Numbered from the stretch's first letter, positions 12,101 through 26,271 are shown. The stretch: 64,000 bases of DNA from Dromaius novaehollandiae (GCF_036370855.1 NC_088101.1:39354544-39418543), one strand, 5' to 3'. Notes: generated by a model from the letters alone, not told the origin. Made by a program: numbers and translations.

Positions 12101-13865
12101 ATGGTGCAAATTCACTGATGAACTGGAACAGTGATGATAGAGCTGGGTCAGCACACTGCTTCCTGGTAAGCGGACCTCATAAAAATCACTTAAGACATCT
12201 CAACAAAGTGAAGTAATTCCTGTGCACAATAAATATCATCACATGTGCTCTAGCCGCTTTATGCCAGTTAAAACATTTGGAGTGTTCTGCAACTGGTGGA
12301 GTCCTTGCCGGAGGCTGTGTAAAGACAGTATAAAAGCTGTTTCTTCAAGGGCCTCTTGCAAAACATGGCAGATGGAAGCTGTCAGAGCCAGAACTTCAGC
12401 ACCCAGTCTGGCAGAGACTGTTGTTACGTTGGGGGCCAGTTCAGACATCAGAGCAGCCCAGAATCAGAAGACTACAAAGATAGTTTAAAGCTAGTCTTGC
12501 CTATCCTCCCCTAGGTCTGTGAAATCAGTCCTCCTGCTTCTGCAAGTGCAGTATAAAAATTCTCTTGTAGTCTTTTGGCTGCTGCATTCTTCACTTAATT
12601 TGGCAGGCTCCCTTCTACATCAAGATTGGGTTTCCCCATTTAGAAAACAGCAAAAACAAGAATGCTTTCCCTGTGTTGTAATTTGGCAGTGAGGATGGAA
12701 CAGGAGCTTGGCAGAGGTATTTCTGTATACCTATTTTAATCCATCTCAGTAGACGAGGACACATATTCCAAAGAATTACAATCAAAACAATGGAATCTTT
12801 CGGCCAACTTCAGCTGGTTTTAGATCAAGCGTGTAAAGTCCTCACGTTACCCACAAAACACATCCAGTGTTGAAGCAATCTAATGGAAGAGCCATGAATT
12901 TTCCAGACTTGCAGACTGACATGAAGAAGTTGTATTTATGGAACAACAATGCCATTCCATTTCAGGCCATGCCCTCTCTTCTAACAAATGACAATGCTGC
13001 AAATTACTGCCAATGGTGGGAAATTCTGAGATCTGAATATTTATCCGTTAGGAGGTGAACAGCATTAACCATATTCTAGAGTGAAGTTTCCAAAATCAGT
13101 GTTTCAAAGTGAAAGAAAAGAACACCCACATAATTTTATGGCACTTTGTTAAACATAAGACCAAAGGGAAATCAAGCCAGCTTCCTGGAGCTGATACTGT
13201 GAAAGTGGCTAGCTTTTCAAGCCTTAGATTTAATATGCTGCTCATGGAATTTATCACATTCAATTCTTTTTATGACAGGCAGTATAACTGCATGTTTGTG
13301 TGCAATTGAGAGCTATACCAAGGTGTGTTCCTGAAGTGTTGCATTGTGTTGAACAGTTTTTCTTTCTACATTTCAATAAATTTACTACTACTGTGTGTAT
13401 AGTGTCCACAAAAAATCTATTATTAATAACCATTATAAATACTGTTGCATTATAGATTCACGGCTGCCTGAAGGCTCTACTAGATTCCATGAATATTCAG
13501 GCATAAGTCTTTTGCAGTCAAGCCAACAGGAAACAAAATGGTAGCTTAATAGGCATAACATAAAATAGAACAAACAGTACAGCTAATTAAACAAAGCCGA
13601 AAAATCAAGAGAGCAGACTATTTCATTGAAAAACTTGATCTGGGGTGAGAGAGGGTAGAGCACAGGGTAGCTGAAGGGGATAGTAACTACTTTTTATCTC
13701 ATGATTTCTTGTTCTGAATTGGATCTGACCATAACCTGCACAGCCTTGCAAGGGTGGTAGTGGGTGTCTTGCTCCTTCTAATCTTCTCCTCCCTACTAAA
13801 CCTGGATATTACTGAGGGGGAAGTGCTGTGAAGAACTACATCTAGTGAAGGCTCATAAAGGTGGA
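3121..13865. other. Intergenic DNA, no supportable gene
   Basis: About 10.7 kb of AT-rich sequence without exon-like features. Open frames here (for example 7728-8156 plus, 7858-8145 minus) overlap each other on opposite strands and lack splice context or recognisable protein content. A patch near 8689-8712 (ACCATTCTGTGATTCT) resembles the terminal octamer repeats of CR1 but is too short to call firmly. The stretch 9640-9830 has the even, homeobox-site-rich texture of conserved non-coding sequence (see findings). Confidence 0.55.
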
Positions 13866-13985
13866 CTAGAGCACCTGGGCCAAAGAATTTATTACTGTGA
13901 TTATACTGGCACAAAGAGCTTCCTGCTCAGACTGGGCCCTTTTGTGTTAGGCACTGTTCCTACCATGGTGAAAAAACAATATAAA
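13866..13985 (+). repeat. Relic of an ancient amniote interspersed repeat
   Basis: The order AGCACCTGGGCC, TTTATTACTGTGATTA, CAGACTGGGCCC and TTGTGTTAGGCACTGTT matches, in order, an old repeat I recall from reptile genomes (AGCACCTAG, CCCCAG, GGGCCCCATTGTGCTAGGCACTGTAC). It is strongly diverged. Family assignment was not checked. Confidence 0.4.
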
Positions 13986-14379
13986 ACAAAGGAACAACAC
14001 AAGACAACACAAAACCAAAAGACAAGAGGAAAGAAATACATGACTTATGGAACGGAAATACAGAAAAGTCACATGGTGTTTGACCAAAAATTGCAGAACC
14101 AGGTAATTAACTCTACATCTTTGGGGCACTAACCTTGTTAGTTTACTCTGTCCAAGGTCTTTAATGGCAAGGGACAAAAAAGCAGGAAAACCACATTTGG
14201 ATCCTCTAGGCATTTTCTTGGCATTTTTTTGGCACGGCAGGATTCTGGTTATTGCTAGATTACCTGGAGACCACAGTAAAATAACTAACCAGCATCTCTT
14301 TGCCTGGCTAATTTCTAGTAAACAGAACAAGAGGAAAGGAGGGCAAGCTAAAAGTAGTCATTTATTTACTTCTCTCTCT

Positions 14380-14430
14380 TTATATATATTTAATATATTT
14401 TTATATATATTTATTTAATATTTATATATT
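14380..14430. repeat. AT-rich low-complexity block
   Basis: A run of TATATATATTTAATATATTT-type sequence with almost no G or C, following a short CT repeat at 14371-14379. Confidence 0.85.
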
Positions 14431-17400
14431 ACCAGGTCTTGACACTGAGGCTGAATTGCTTTTGTGAGCCTTTTCCCCTTGTGAACAAATTAGACTCACA
14501 AGGAAGAAAAGATCCCTTTCTCAGGATTAGCATCACTCAGTAGTATTGAGACATATTTTTAGATTTCTAAAATAATATCTTGAGGGCATGTTACTGTGTT
14601 TTAATCAAATACATCAGTTTTGGACAGTCACTGTCTCAGAAGCAGAGCCAGACCTACAGGTGAAAAGTATTCAACTGAATGTAGACCTACAACAGGATGC
14701 CACTGCAAAAACAAAGAAACGGTGACATTTTGGAATGGCCATGTATCATATTTGGAATTCAGCAGCATAAATTATATTCTATACAGCCCTGCTGCAGCCG
14801 TACCTGAAATATGGTACACTGGGATTTCTAACCCTTTAAGAAGAACGTAGAGGAAAATAGAGAAAAATGACAGTAAATGCCAACAAAGTTATACAGAAAT
14901 TTCAGGAAATGAAAATATAACATACAGTACAAGAAGGATGCTTTTAATATCTCCATATTAAGGAAATTATTCAGTTTATTATACCAGCTGAAAAACTGTG
15001 CATTGGCCTGTTACAAGAACTTGTTTGGTTTGGAGTTCAATTCGCCATTTTAAATCAACAATTGAACTAATTTTTGCAAACTTCAGCTAACCTAGACATT
15101 TGCTATCTGTATGCCTCTGCATACGTAGCTTTCTTGCGTATGTACCTGACATGGTGCCATGCAACAGAAAATCTGGTGGTATTTTTCTCACTGTCTACTG
15201 CTCTAACTCTCCCCCTTTAACCTTGCTGGTAGACTGAGTGTTTCAGCTGCTTGTGTTAGGTGTCAAAGACTGCGGCACTGCAGCACTCGCTGGGTTTGTA
15301 CAAAGCACCGACTGGTGCTCCAGGGACCTCGGTGCTTCTGCTGTAACATAAACTACAGAGGAGGATCCTGGGCTGCCCGCGTCGTGCTTCAGGCAGCCTC
15401 AGTCCCTCTCACATTCTGGTCTCTAGCTATTTGGTCAGCATTCCTGTTCTTTAAAAATGCTTTTATTATATTTCAATATTACCACTTGCAACCACAGTGT
15501 ATGAGCCTGTGTATAAGCCACACCTCTTATGTTGCTGATTTCCACTGACTGCTGTAGAAATACTTGAGAAAATTATGTCATTTTTGATCTCCTTTTATAC
15601 TGGTTTAGTTCCCACACCCTAGCTCTTTCTTGTCTAATTTCTTTCTAAGCTCTTGCTTTATATTACTAAATGAATTCCCTTTTTTCCTCAGCCTCCTGCT
15701 CATAGTAAATTTTACGAGTATTGTTCCTAAATGTGGGGATATCACTGGGGTACTCGGAGCCTCCTAATATATATCACAGTTTGGTTTATTAGGGCATAAG
15801 CACTGCTGGCTGATTGGCAGAACTAATTAACTCTTTTAACGGTGGGTTCTCTTTAGAAGATGCCTTACAGCTGAACATCCCGGAAAATACTATTCTGAGA
15901 TGTTCTGTTCCTTGTCATAATGTTAATCTAAAATGTTGGGGCTTGTTTTCAAGGACACAAAGACAATAACATTTGATTTTATGCTATTTAATTGTTTCCC
16001 AGAGAGATGTGTGTAGAGAATGAATTTTGGGCAACTGTGGTCAGTAAGACCTCTTTTTTTCATCTGAATGAAATTCCTTTGCTTTGGACATCAGTTTTTC
16101 AGATTGCTTTCAAATGTTATTGTTGTGCACTGGGTGAGTGCCTGTTCTTTCTAGATCTTGGTAAGACAGAATGCCCACTCAAATCTTTAAGTATAATACA
16201 ATGTTTAATCAGACTGTCCAAACATAGGAGTGGAATGCAGGATTAGCAATTAAATCTTACATTCCTTCTGATGCTGGGAATCCCAAGATGATACAGGATC
16301 AGATGGACCTCTCAGTCAGGGCATAGCACACTGCACAGATCCCACCAGCATTTTTGTCTTCAGGACTCTTACAGGATTTTCTTAGAAGAAAACAGTTCTG
16401 TTCATCATTCCTACTGTCAAGCAAAAGGATGTTCACATGAGAACATGCTGCTTCACTTTTGGAGAAAGATGAGGATGTGCAGGTGGTATAAATGCTGGTT
16501 ACAAGCGGGACCTGCCTACAGACTTCTTCATAAAGATTATCCGGCTCTGTTTATCCTGCGGCCAAGGGATATGAGCAGCACAGCACAGGCCTGCTCAGGT
16601 CAGTTGTTGCGTGGATCACTAACTCTTTGATGTACAAGAGTCTTCCCATTAGGATCACTCCACTCCACTCCTTGATCCCCATCTTTTGATTGACTGATTG
16701 ATCCACCAATCTTTTGTTATCAGCTAGGGACTGTGTCCTTTAGAAGTTAATGTCTACAAGAAAAGAGATCTCCATCAACCTTGGGATTTTCCTCCTAGTT
16801 CTGGTGCCTTGAAGATGAGGGAAGAATGCATTTCAAGTTTTTTCTCTTTCTAGTTTCTGAATGGAAACATGCAGAGTTGTCCAAGGTTGAGGAATGATGA
16901 TATAAAGAATGGCAGCACCATTCCTACCCTCTTCAACCTGAATTTTAGCTGTGAAAGGTCCTTGACATTAGCGGAAGTGCTTAAAGGCAAACAAATCTGT
17001 AGCTTGCTCCCTCTATCTAAGAAGGCAGATTTACTAAATTTCAATCCTCTCCATTTTCACAAGCAGATGTTAGAAAAGAGATTTACAAGATAACTTTTTA
17101 GGCACAGTATTTTAACCTTGGATAAGTGAAAAACTTCTTAATAAAAATTCAGATGGAAACTTTTGCCCGTTTTTAAACCATTGAGTATGGTACATACAGG
17201 CATTTAATACACACTTTGATTCACTTAGATAGACTTAGTTACTTAGTTACTGCACAGATGTAAAAACACCAAAACTTCATACATATGAAGGACACTAGGA
17301 ATGTTTCAGTCTAACTATCTACTGCATTTCCTCAGCTGGGTGTATTGCAATCATATTCTTTTGTTTACTGGCATAAAAGACTGAATATTCTCTCATTTGA

Positions 17401-19214
17401 AACACCATTTCAAAATAGCATCGTCTGAAGGAATTCTACCCCTAGACACCCAAGGCAAACATCACAGTGTTAGATTACACTTTAGGGTACTACAGTATGC
17501 ACAATATTAATGATCAAAAAGATAGCCTGCAAGGTAAAGATATGAGGTTGGTAAGTGCCTACAGGTGGAATGGTAGTCTTTTACTTCTTCCTCTCTAATT
17601 TAAAAATCATCTTGCAACTTCAAGATAAGAAGCCTTTTCTAGATGTTCTATCTCACATTCACAGTGACTCCTTCAACATAGTTTATCTCACTGGAACTAA
17701 AACTGTAGTTTATGCATATGGCCATAGAGCGGCAGCATAGTAACAAAAAAAGATGAACTTGACGTTCCAAGAGATGGGTATTTTCTGATGGTTTAATGTT
17801 GCAATGGAGTTTCTAAACACCAGAGAGAAAAATGAATGAGGCATGACTGTTCCCTGGAGGAAAAAAAAACCAAACCCCAAACACTCTGTTCTTGATGAAA
17901 GCTAAATAGGGAGGCAAGGGAGAGGAAAGAATTTAATGTTTGAAAATTAATGAGAATTAGACAGCAAAGAGGGTCAAGATTATGTGCTAGTGTAAGCAAA
18001 ACTGATCAAAGAGTGAGAAACGAAGGACTTGATTTACGTCTTAAAAATCAAATGCTTTTCCTTCCCTTTGATACAGGCAGTTAGTACTTCCATCATCTAT
18101 GGAAGACAGTGCACAGGATTACATTAATACAAGCTAATTTTTAGTTAAGTGGTTTCACAGATTTTTCATTGATAAAAATACAGCTCAAAAGGCCTCTGAA
18201 TGTTTATTTGCAAATCTAGACAACAGTGTATCATTGTCTGTTCTGTTGTGCTGGCCTCAGAGGTTTGTGTGTGAAATAAGAACAATTAGATTGCTCTGTG
18301 TTAAGCTTTTTTTTTTTTAATGCGGAATTAATTGGGTTTAGCAGTTTCAAGCATACTTGAAACAGTATGTAAAATCTCACTGAGGCTGAACTTTCTTTGC
18401 ATTTATGTAAATGAAAATCAGGGTTAATTCCATTAAAGGTAGTAGAGTTTTACCAGCATAAAATCAATATGAAAGGGGTATTAGGCACTGCAACTTTTTA
18501 AGAAGCTAGTTCCCATGCTTCTAAATTATACACCTCATTGTGCTTAAAAGCATAATTATTTGATAGGAACCCTGTACAGTTTTACTTCAAAGAGCTGCAA
18601 TTACCAAATTTAGTTATTACAAAATAAATATCTTCATTTTGCAATTCCTGACTACTGCATCTGTGATGTCCACATATTACTGATGTTCTGTGTGTGAGAC
18701 AAAATTGAAAGAAGTGGAGAGATAAATGCCAACCAACTAGTAATCAAATATAGGCTGCGCTACACTTTCATGTGAATAATTTTCACTGCACAAGCCTGAA
18801 AATTCTGATGGTTAAATTACATATCAGACTGAGATATAATTTGAAAATGGAAAATCACCCTCACACAAACTTGAAGAAGCCTTTGCTGACACACTCATGT
18901 TCCTTCCAATTACCAAACATCCCTTTTCTCCACACATATCCATCTGAGTTAACTTGGCTGACGTTCAATACTTAAAGTAGAGAGAGCTGGTAAATATAAT
19001 TCTTCCCAGAGCTGCAACAATTGCTCTAAGTAGTCCATATTCTGCTCCCTTCTCTTCCGTACCTGCTGCTTGCAACAAACTGATGTTTCCAAAGAATGAG
19101 AAAGAAAGTGGGAACCTCCAACCTCTTCAGCTTCCTCTGGCTATTGGAAAAATGCCAACATACTCTTTTCTTCAACTTCCAGCTCACTAGCACTTAGCCT
19201 GCTGGTGCTTCTTC

Positions 19215-19237
19215 TTTTTTTTTTTTTTTTTTTTTTT
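19215..19237. repeat. T homopolymer (23)
   Basis: Twenty-three consecutive T, preceded by a CTT-rich stretch. No retroelement body was recognised next to it. Confidence 0.9.
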
Positions 19238-19799
19238 AACATGAAAAGAGATGGAAGTCAAATACTCTACAATGGCTCATACAAACAGGTCTGCCCGGCC
19301 CAATATTCCAACTTGTATAATAACTAATTGTACATATTTATGTTTATACATACATATTATAAGCAATTTAGAAACTTTCTGAGCCAGAGATAGCACCAGG
19401 ACCATTTTTAAATAACAGTTATAATCCATGGGACTTGTCCTCCATTTTATTTACTCGTCTTTGAACTCATTTTAACTGCTGGCGCTGAGAACATCCTGCA
19501 GCAATGACCAGTGATCTGGCAAGACATGCTGACACCTCTTCCTCAGTCTCAGCTACTGTCCAACACATCACCACTGCCTCCTGCTTGCTCTTTGCTTTAA
19601 ACTTGCAATCAGATCACTTCATTGACTGCCCTCTAGTGCTTTTGTCACGAGAATAATAACGATGCCAGACTCTACTGACTAAAATTAAGGAAATAAGCAT
19701 CATATTCCCTGACGGCTGCATTGCAGTTGCCTGTACTGTTAGGCCCAGAAAGTTGTGATCAGTACAAAAATCCAGCTAGCTGCCAATTATTAGCAGCGC

Positions 19800-20423
19800 C
19801 TTCACAGACTGATACTAGGGCCAATACTGTTTAACATCTTTAATAAAGACCTGGATGATGGAACAGAGTGCACATGCAGCAAGTCTGTGGGTGATACCAA
19901 ATTTGGGGGCATGGCTGCTGTTCAGAGGGACCTCAACATCCTGGAGAACTGGGCTGACAGGAACCTCCTGAAGTTTAACAAGGGCAAATGTGAAGTCCTG
20001 CATCTGGGGAGGAATAACCCCCTGCAACCACGAGGGCTGGAAGCCAACTGCATAGAAAGCAGCTCTGCAGAAAAGGACCTCGAGGTCCTGCTGGACAGTA
20101 AGCAGAACGGGAGTCAGCAGCGTGCCCTCGTCTCGTCTGGAAGGTGCGTGGTGGTAGGTAGGACAAGAGGCAACAGCCGCAAGTTAGAACACTGAAAAAT
20201 TACACTAGGCAATATCAGGAAAAACTCTGTTACTGTGAAGGCAGTCAAATACTGGAGCAGGGGCCCAGAGAGACTGCAGAATCTCTGTCCTTGAAGGTAT
20301 TTGAAGCTTGACTGGCCAAAGCCCTAAGCAACCTGATTTGCTTGGTCCCACTCTGAGCAGGGGGTTGGCTCAGGTGACCTCCAGAGACCCCATCCAACCC
20401 AAATGAGTCTATGTTTCTATGAG
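19800..20423 (+). mobile_element. CR1 LINE, 5'-truncated and internally deleted 3' fragment
   Basis: From about 19810 the sequence follows the C-terminal part of CR1 ORF2 (reverse transcriptase side). Frame 19880-20165 reads through KFGGMAAVQRDLNILENWAD, then LLKFNKGKCEVLHLGRNNP and SSSAEKDLEVLLDSK, all hallmark CR1 blocks. After SQQRALV the frame jumps to VGRTRGNSRKLEH, which in CR1 lies much nearer the C-terminus, so roughly a hundred codons are missing. The 3' UTR follows (ACTGGAGCAGGGGCCCAGAG, then GCAGGGGGTTGG and CATCCAACCCAAATGAG) and ends in two degenerate copies of the 8-bp CR1 terminal repeat (TCTATGTTTCTATG). It is dead: truncated, deleted and no longer a full polymerase. Confidence 0.93.
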
Positions 20424-21044
20424 CCTCCCCTTGCTAAGGTTAGACAAAAAGATGTGTCTGTACAAGAACTGTAAGAAAGTGGGGAACTGGTTACCTTCCC
20501 AGAAGTAATTAATTTCTGTCAGAGGAAGCCCCCTTTGGAGTTTCAGGCTCCAGCTAAGAACAGAAAAACTGCCATAAAGTTCATTTCTTCAGTGCATAGG
20601 ACTCTTCTCAGTACAGAAACAGTTTCACAAAAATTTGATTTTACCAATTAAAGCAACCATGCTATAGCACTTTATCAGAATGATTATTTTCAGAAGTGGT
20701 CTATAAACTTTTTTTTTTCCTTCTAATTTTAATACTTCTTTATTAGCATGTATTTCTGCCTATGCTTGCAACCCTGAGAAGCAACTTCCCTTTGAGTATC
20801 TGGATTCCAATAAAGGAATTGAAACTTTCTGCCTCATGATGCCATTTTTTTCCTACAGTTGTCTACTACATCCCCAGCTGATTTTCATGGAATTGTACTG
20901 GCAAGTTACACACGAAGTTTGTCTGATTCAGAATTTATTTTGCACATTTAAAAAAAATTGTAACAGAATTAACTTCATTAACTTCAACAGGAATTTTGCC
21001 AGAGTAGGAATACTTAGTTTGTGACTGCTCTCTCAGGTTTGTTA

Positions 21045-21130
21045 ATGGAGAGATTCATGGAGCTTAAATCCAGAGGGATTATTAGATCACCTACTCTTAT
21101 TTCATGTTCATCACAGGCATCCGATAGGCT
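21045..21130 (+). repeat. Relic of an ancient amniote repeat
   Basis: The series GATTCATGGAGCTTAAATCC, AGAGGGATTATTAGATCACC, TACTCTTATTTCATG and ATCACAGGCA parallels a recalled reptile repeat (GATTCATAG..., AGAAGGGACCATTAGATCAT, CTAGTCTGACCTCCTG, ACACAGGCC). Heavily diverged; not searched. Confidence 0.45.
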
Positions 21131-21218
21131 TATTGCTTGTTTATCAAAAACAAGACAGGGAGTTGCCTTCACTACAACATTAAAGCCATATATGTATTAT
21201 CCAGTCCCACTCGCATAC

Positions 21219-21282
21219 ACACATAGATATGTGTGTATATTCATATATACATTCAAATATACTATTCATATATATGTGGATA
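21219..21282. repeat. Degenerate TA/TG-rich simple repeat
   Basis: Alternating ATATGTGTGTATATTCATAT-type sequence interrupted by ATTCA steps. Confidence 0.7.
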
Positions 21283-24200
21283 GAATAAGGTACATCGGAC
21301 CCAAGAATAACTAACTAAAAGGAAAAACCTACAAGCTTAGGTTCTCAGCTACACCACAGATTTTCTTTCTAGTAAGATACAGACTGATACCATGTTAGCA
21401 CTTTAATCATAATGGGATTCTTCCTCTTATGAATAATGCAGAACAGATGCTAAAGGACTTTGGATTTTAATACTAGTTAACGTCATCATTTGGCAGGTGA
21501 GATATTTCCCACAGGTCACACAAGACTATATATTTATTCCTCGTGATTCCACTAATTTCTGCTATGGAAAGCAGAGCTCCTCTGCTAGAACTTCTTCTCC
21601 CAGCCCATGCAGATAACTCCAGCAATAAGTCTCTAGTGACTGGAACAGATGTTGCTGTTTATTTAATTTATTTATTTTACTAATGCACAGCTTCCAGGGC
21701 CAACAAATGAAAAACACTGAATTCCATCAGGATTACAATTTGCCGTGACTACATGTTAAAGGACAGAGTTCCTAAAAGTTACTATTTTTTAAATAAAGCT
21801 GTAAAGTTTAAACTTGAACAAATAGTTGCTTATGGGAAAGACTCTCAAGACAACAGTATTTGACAGCTTACATTCTGTAATTTGGGGTGTGCAAACTGTA
21901 TCTTTCTAATTAAAGAAAAATTTAAATTGTACAACTCATACTGTGCAGTTAGGCCATATTTCTTGATTAGTAGCAAGCTAAGTTCAAAATTAATAACTTT
22001 TCATTATATAATCCAAACTATTTAGGACACTAATTATGCATAGTTTTCTTTTGCTCAGTATGGGTAGATGGAAACCATATGCAAGTTTCCCTTAATTAAA
22101 ATAAAATATTACAGAACTGCATTTTGGGGAGAGAGACCTAAAGAAAAAGAGGAAAAGCAAAATAACTCATCAGAAATACTCTAAAAAATCATCTGAAAGG
22201 CAAATTCCCCTGAATTATAATTCTGACTGTTCCTCGTTTTCTATTTTGCCTTCAGCAAGAAAGTAACGGCCAGATTTCCAAAAGTGGTGGCACTGCCTAA
22301 CTTTTAGATGCTAGAATGAAATTCAAAACTGGATTATAAAGTCCTTGTTTTTTTATAGAGTGCATGGGGAAAACTGTGCCCCACATAAAGATCATCCAAA
22401 AAGCTGCCACTGAGCAGGGAGCTGCTTAGAGCTGGCTCAAGGGTTATGCACCCCAGAAGAGTGAAACAGGAATGCTGTGCTCTCTGGAGAGGCAGTGTGT
22501 GAACTGGGGCTGCAAATGAAGGTGTTTGTCCAGTTCGCATCCACAGCCTAGAAACAGCTCTCAGAAAGAGCACTCTTCAAAACCCATCTGCTGACAAGCT
22601 GCTGCTGCTGGCCTTAGAAAGAGTATCCGAATAGATCATTTGCCTACAAAATAAAAGACCAGGGCTTAATTTTTTCCTCAGCTGAGGAAATCCAAGCTCA
22701 TGTTTTCTACCTTGCATCACCGTTTCTTACCCTCCAGTTTATAGAAAGCAGGACACTAGTGAGTCTGTTGAAGCTGGGATACTATGCTGCGAAAACACAA
22801 GGCTGGAAGAGCAAGCAAGGAGTATGACTGTCCAAGCTAGCAGGGAGTTTTGAGCAAAGAGTTACGAGCAGTTTACACCTCCCAAATGCTTTTGAAAAAA
22901 AAACCAATAGGATTTTAATTAAAAGCATGCAGGCACCTGCTAATGTTTATATTTGACCCCAAGTCTCCAAATGTGCATTGTTTTCTGATTCAGCAAATTG
23001 CTGTGGACTTCCATAAAACTTTATGCAGAACACCTTGCAGAACAGGGAGGGACTTTAAAAAGATGGGGCTTTATGTCATTTTTAATGACAGAAAAAACGG
23101 AGACTGAGGGATGGTTGCCAGTGTATTTGTTTACCTTAAAAACATCTGAAATATCAAATCTGAAATTAAGTGATTTTGCTGGAAGTCATACAGGAGGTTT
23201 TGTCTTGAATGTTCTCAGTCCCTTACCGGGAGTTTGAAGTAACTAATCTTGTACAGAGATAGGTCTCTAGCTTTTCTCTGAGTATCTATTTGGCATGAAT
23301 AAAATTGTTATTAGCAAAAATGAAAAACACTTTTTAAAAAGATTAAGTAAAAACTTATCTCAGTTAACTATTTTATACCTATGACTCTCTGAGTTCAGAT
23401 TCTTAACAATTAGCCATAATCTGAAAAAATAATTTAATCTGTAATATAAACCATTCAAAACAATTGTGTTTCCAGGAAAAAAAACTTACTTTTTTGTACA
23501 CCATGTGCAAGAAATGCAAAGCAAACCTTTCCTCCTTTGCAAATCAGGTTTCTCTCTCTTATTTTCTCCATAGGAAGTAACACCTACTGCCTTCACAAAG
23601 TATCTGACAATGGCAAAAAATCACTTTATTTTAGACCTAAGCAAGGGACAAAAAGCACATGCAAAGGAACAAAACACTACTAATAATTACTCTCTGATTC
23701 CCTATAGATCATTTGCCTAGAAGCTGAATGGCTCATCTTCCCTCTAGTATTGGTCCATTGATACAGGAAATCAGTATTCATACACTCACATAAGAATGAT
23801 ACTTAATAATATTTCATTGTATTTTAAGTGTGGAAGGGAGACAATACAGACTTACATGATCGCCATCTTTTGTTGCCTGTTTTCTCTCTCCCCTCTTCTC
23901 AGGCATGCAGCCAGACAGTACTACTGTAGGCTCCTACAGTATGACATGTCCTTCCCCCACCCCCAACAGTTTCCCATAGGCACAAAGTCATGTTAGTTCA
24001 AGGAAAAAAAATCAGAATGTCTGATTTCATGCCCTGGAGAAGGTTATTGCAATGCAGACTGTAGGGTTTTCCCATAGGACAAGTAACCGACCTCCCTTTG
24101 CCAGCACTTTGGTGATTAGACAGTCTCCCAAAACGGTGGTCTATCAGGAGAACAACGTGGAGGGTTTTATGAGAGCAGACAGAAGTATGATTTTGGAAGG

Positions 24201-26271
24201 GAAGAATACTGGTGAAAAGTAGAGGGATGTTATCAGAACAGGGGGAATTCTGGGCCGGCATTAATGAGCGAGGGCGTCTCCAAGGAAGCCACACAGCTCG
24301 CGTTATGATCAGCTGGGAGCTGGCCTTGCCTCTGAGCCAACGTTCAACGCTTCTCTTGTGGTCTGCCAGGATTTTCCCTGCTGATGAACTGTCAACATCC
24401 TGTTTTTTTTTTTAAATCTGAGATAATTAAACGATTAAATCCAGCTTGTCAGAGGTGATTTTCCAGAGGGCAGGGATAACACACTTGGATATGTTTTCAC
24501 TGTTCACTATGATGTGACATCATAGAAGAATAACTTTGGCTCTGTCTGTTTAAATACCATATTAGTCATTATCACAGTCTGTATAACCAGAAAAGCAGAA
24601 TAACATTGATAAACTAATTTTCATTAAGAAACATGTTATGTAGTCCTTGGCCAAAACTCCCACTGGACCTCGAGTAATTTGTTATTGGAAAAGGAGGACT
24701 GGGTCTGTAAAGAGTGTCTACTAGTACTCTTCCGCTAGGGCTACATTTTGGTTAAATACCTTTAGTTTACCTTTGTAAGGTAAGCAATTTGCTTGGAGTC
24801 AGACATAAATCTTTGCTGGCAAGGATGGTTTAATAAACCCAAAAGAAATCCGTGAGAGACAGAGGAATTTCCTACCCTGCAGCTACCCTGCAACAGTAAC
24901 AACCCACAGAGAAAGGTGGTTCTGTCCTGTTTGTGTGAGAAGGGAAGCTTTTCAGAAAAAAAGAAGAAAAAAAAATCACTTGTCCTCCCACCTACCCAAG
25001 TACACAGCTTGAAGGACTTACAGCACAAATCCAGAGCTCAGTTCTCTGTTTTCAAAGCATAAAGAGAAAAAGAGAGTATCCCGAAGAGGACAAAGGCAAG
25101 TTCTCAAATAGTGCAAAGGTTATTATAGCATGTGCTTCAGACAGATACCAATTTGACATCAGGTGAAAAAACACCCAAACAGCTTATTTTATAAACCCAG
25201 AGGGTGTTCAGAATAGAGATATAACAGGAGCTCTCCAGGGGAATAGAGAAGAAAAGGTATCTGTTCTGTAATCAGGCTTTTATTTTGTAGGAGATCTCAA
25301 ACTATTGACATTTGGCTACCCCTTTACTAGGCCAGACTGAGACAAATTTGCTTGAGTTTCTCCCTGGACAATGTGTGCACAGAGCTTGATGCAAAATGGA
25401 CAGGGCATTTGGGAATCATAATCATTTTTTCTAATCAGTTTTGGCTTGTATTTACAATTAGTTTGTCTTACAAATCCTAAGTTAACATAAACATAGCATA
25501 GTGAAGGAATGTGGCTTTATCTAGTGAAGTCATGCATTTATTCAATATTGAAAATGGCATTATTGTCTCTTAAGTGTTCTTAACTCCACAAATCAACTTG
25601 AATAACATTTAGGTGTGTAGATCTGATGGTTTCAATATTTAAAAAGCTGCAAAGTACCATGGGGTATTAGAAGGTCTGTCAGGAACCAGAGGCTTTCTCA
25701 GTGGAAAGAGGAACTATAAGAAACCTGCAACTGGTAAATGAAGATTGGCTACATCACAGGAAACAGGGAATAATACTCCATAGCTCTGTTGTCTTCAAAA
25801 GAATTTAAATTGTGGGGAAGATGATCTTTACAAAAATTAGACTTAATAGAAAAGATATATGTTTGACTGCATACATCTGATTTAACTATTGAGTTAACCT
25901 TGAATACCTAGTTTATCTCTGGCAAGATGTGTCTTAATCACTTGTCTTTAAGGTAAACCAGTTGCAATTTCATTGTATGTGCCCCCCAGGCACAGAGTAC
26001 CTTAAAAGCTTCAGTGTTCTGTGTGGATGTTAAAAAATAATACTCTAAAGCTGATGGTTATGTACTGTATCAGCACAGGAATCCCCTGTGAACACCGTCT
26101 TTTCTTGGAATTATCTTCTCTCTCAGAAAATACAATTTATGTTATGCACGGATGTAATTTCGTGTTCCTCCTCCACTTGTAACTGCCCCAGTTTACTATA
26201 ATTTTTGATCTGCCTAAGTCATGTGCTCTAGCTCTTTTCCAGATTCACAACCTCTCTAACCTTTCTGCTTG

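Larger units (their letters stand above)
13986..19799. other. Intergenic DNA with simple repeats, no gene seen
   Basis: AT-rich DNA without exon-like structures. It holds the TA-rich block at 14380-14430 and the T tract at 19215-19237. No RNA gene or intact mobile element was recognised. Confidence 0.55.
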
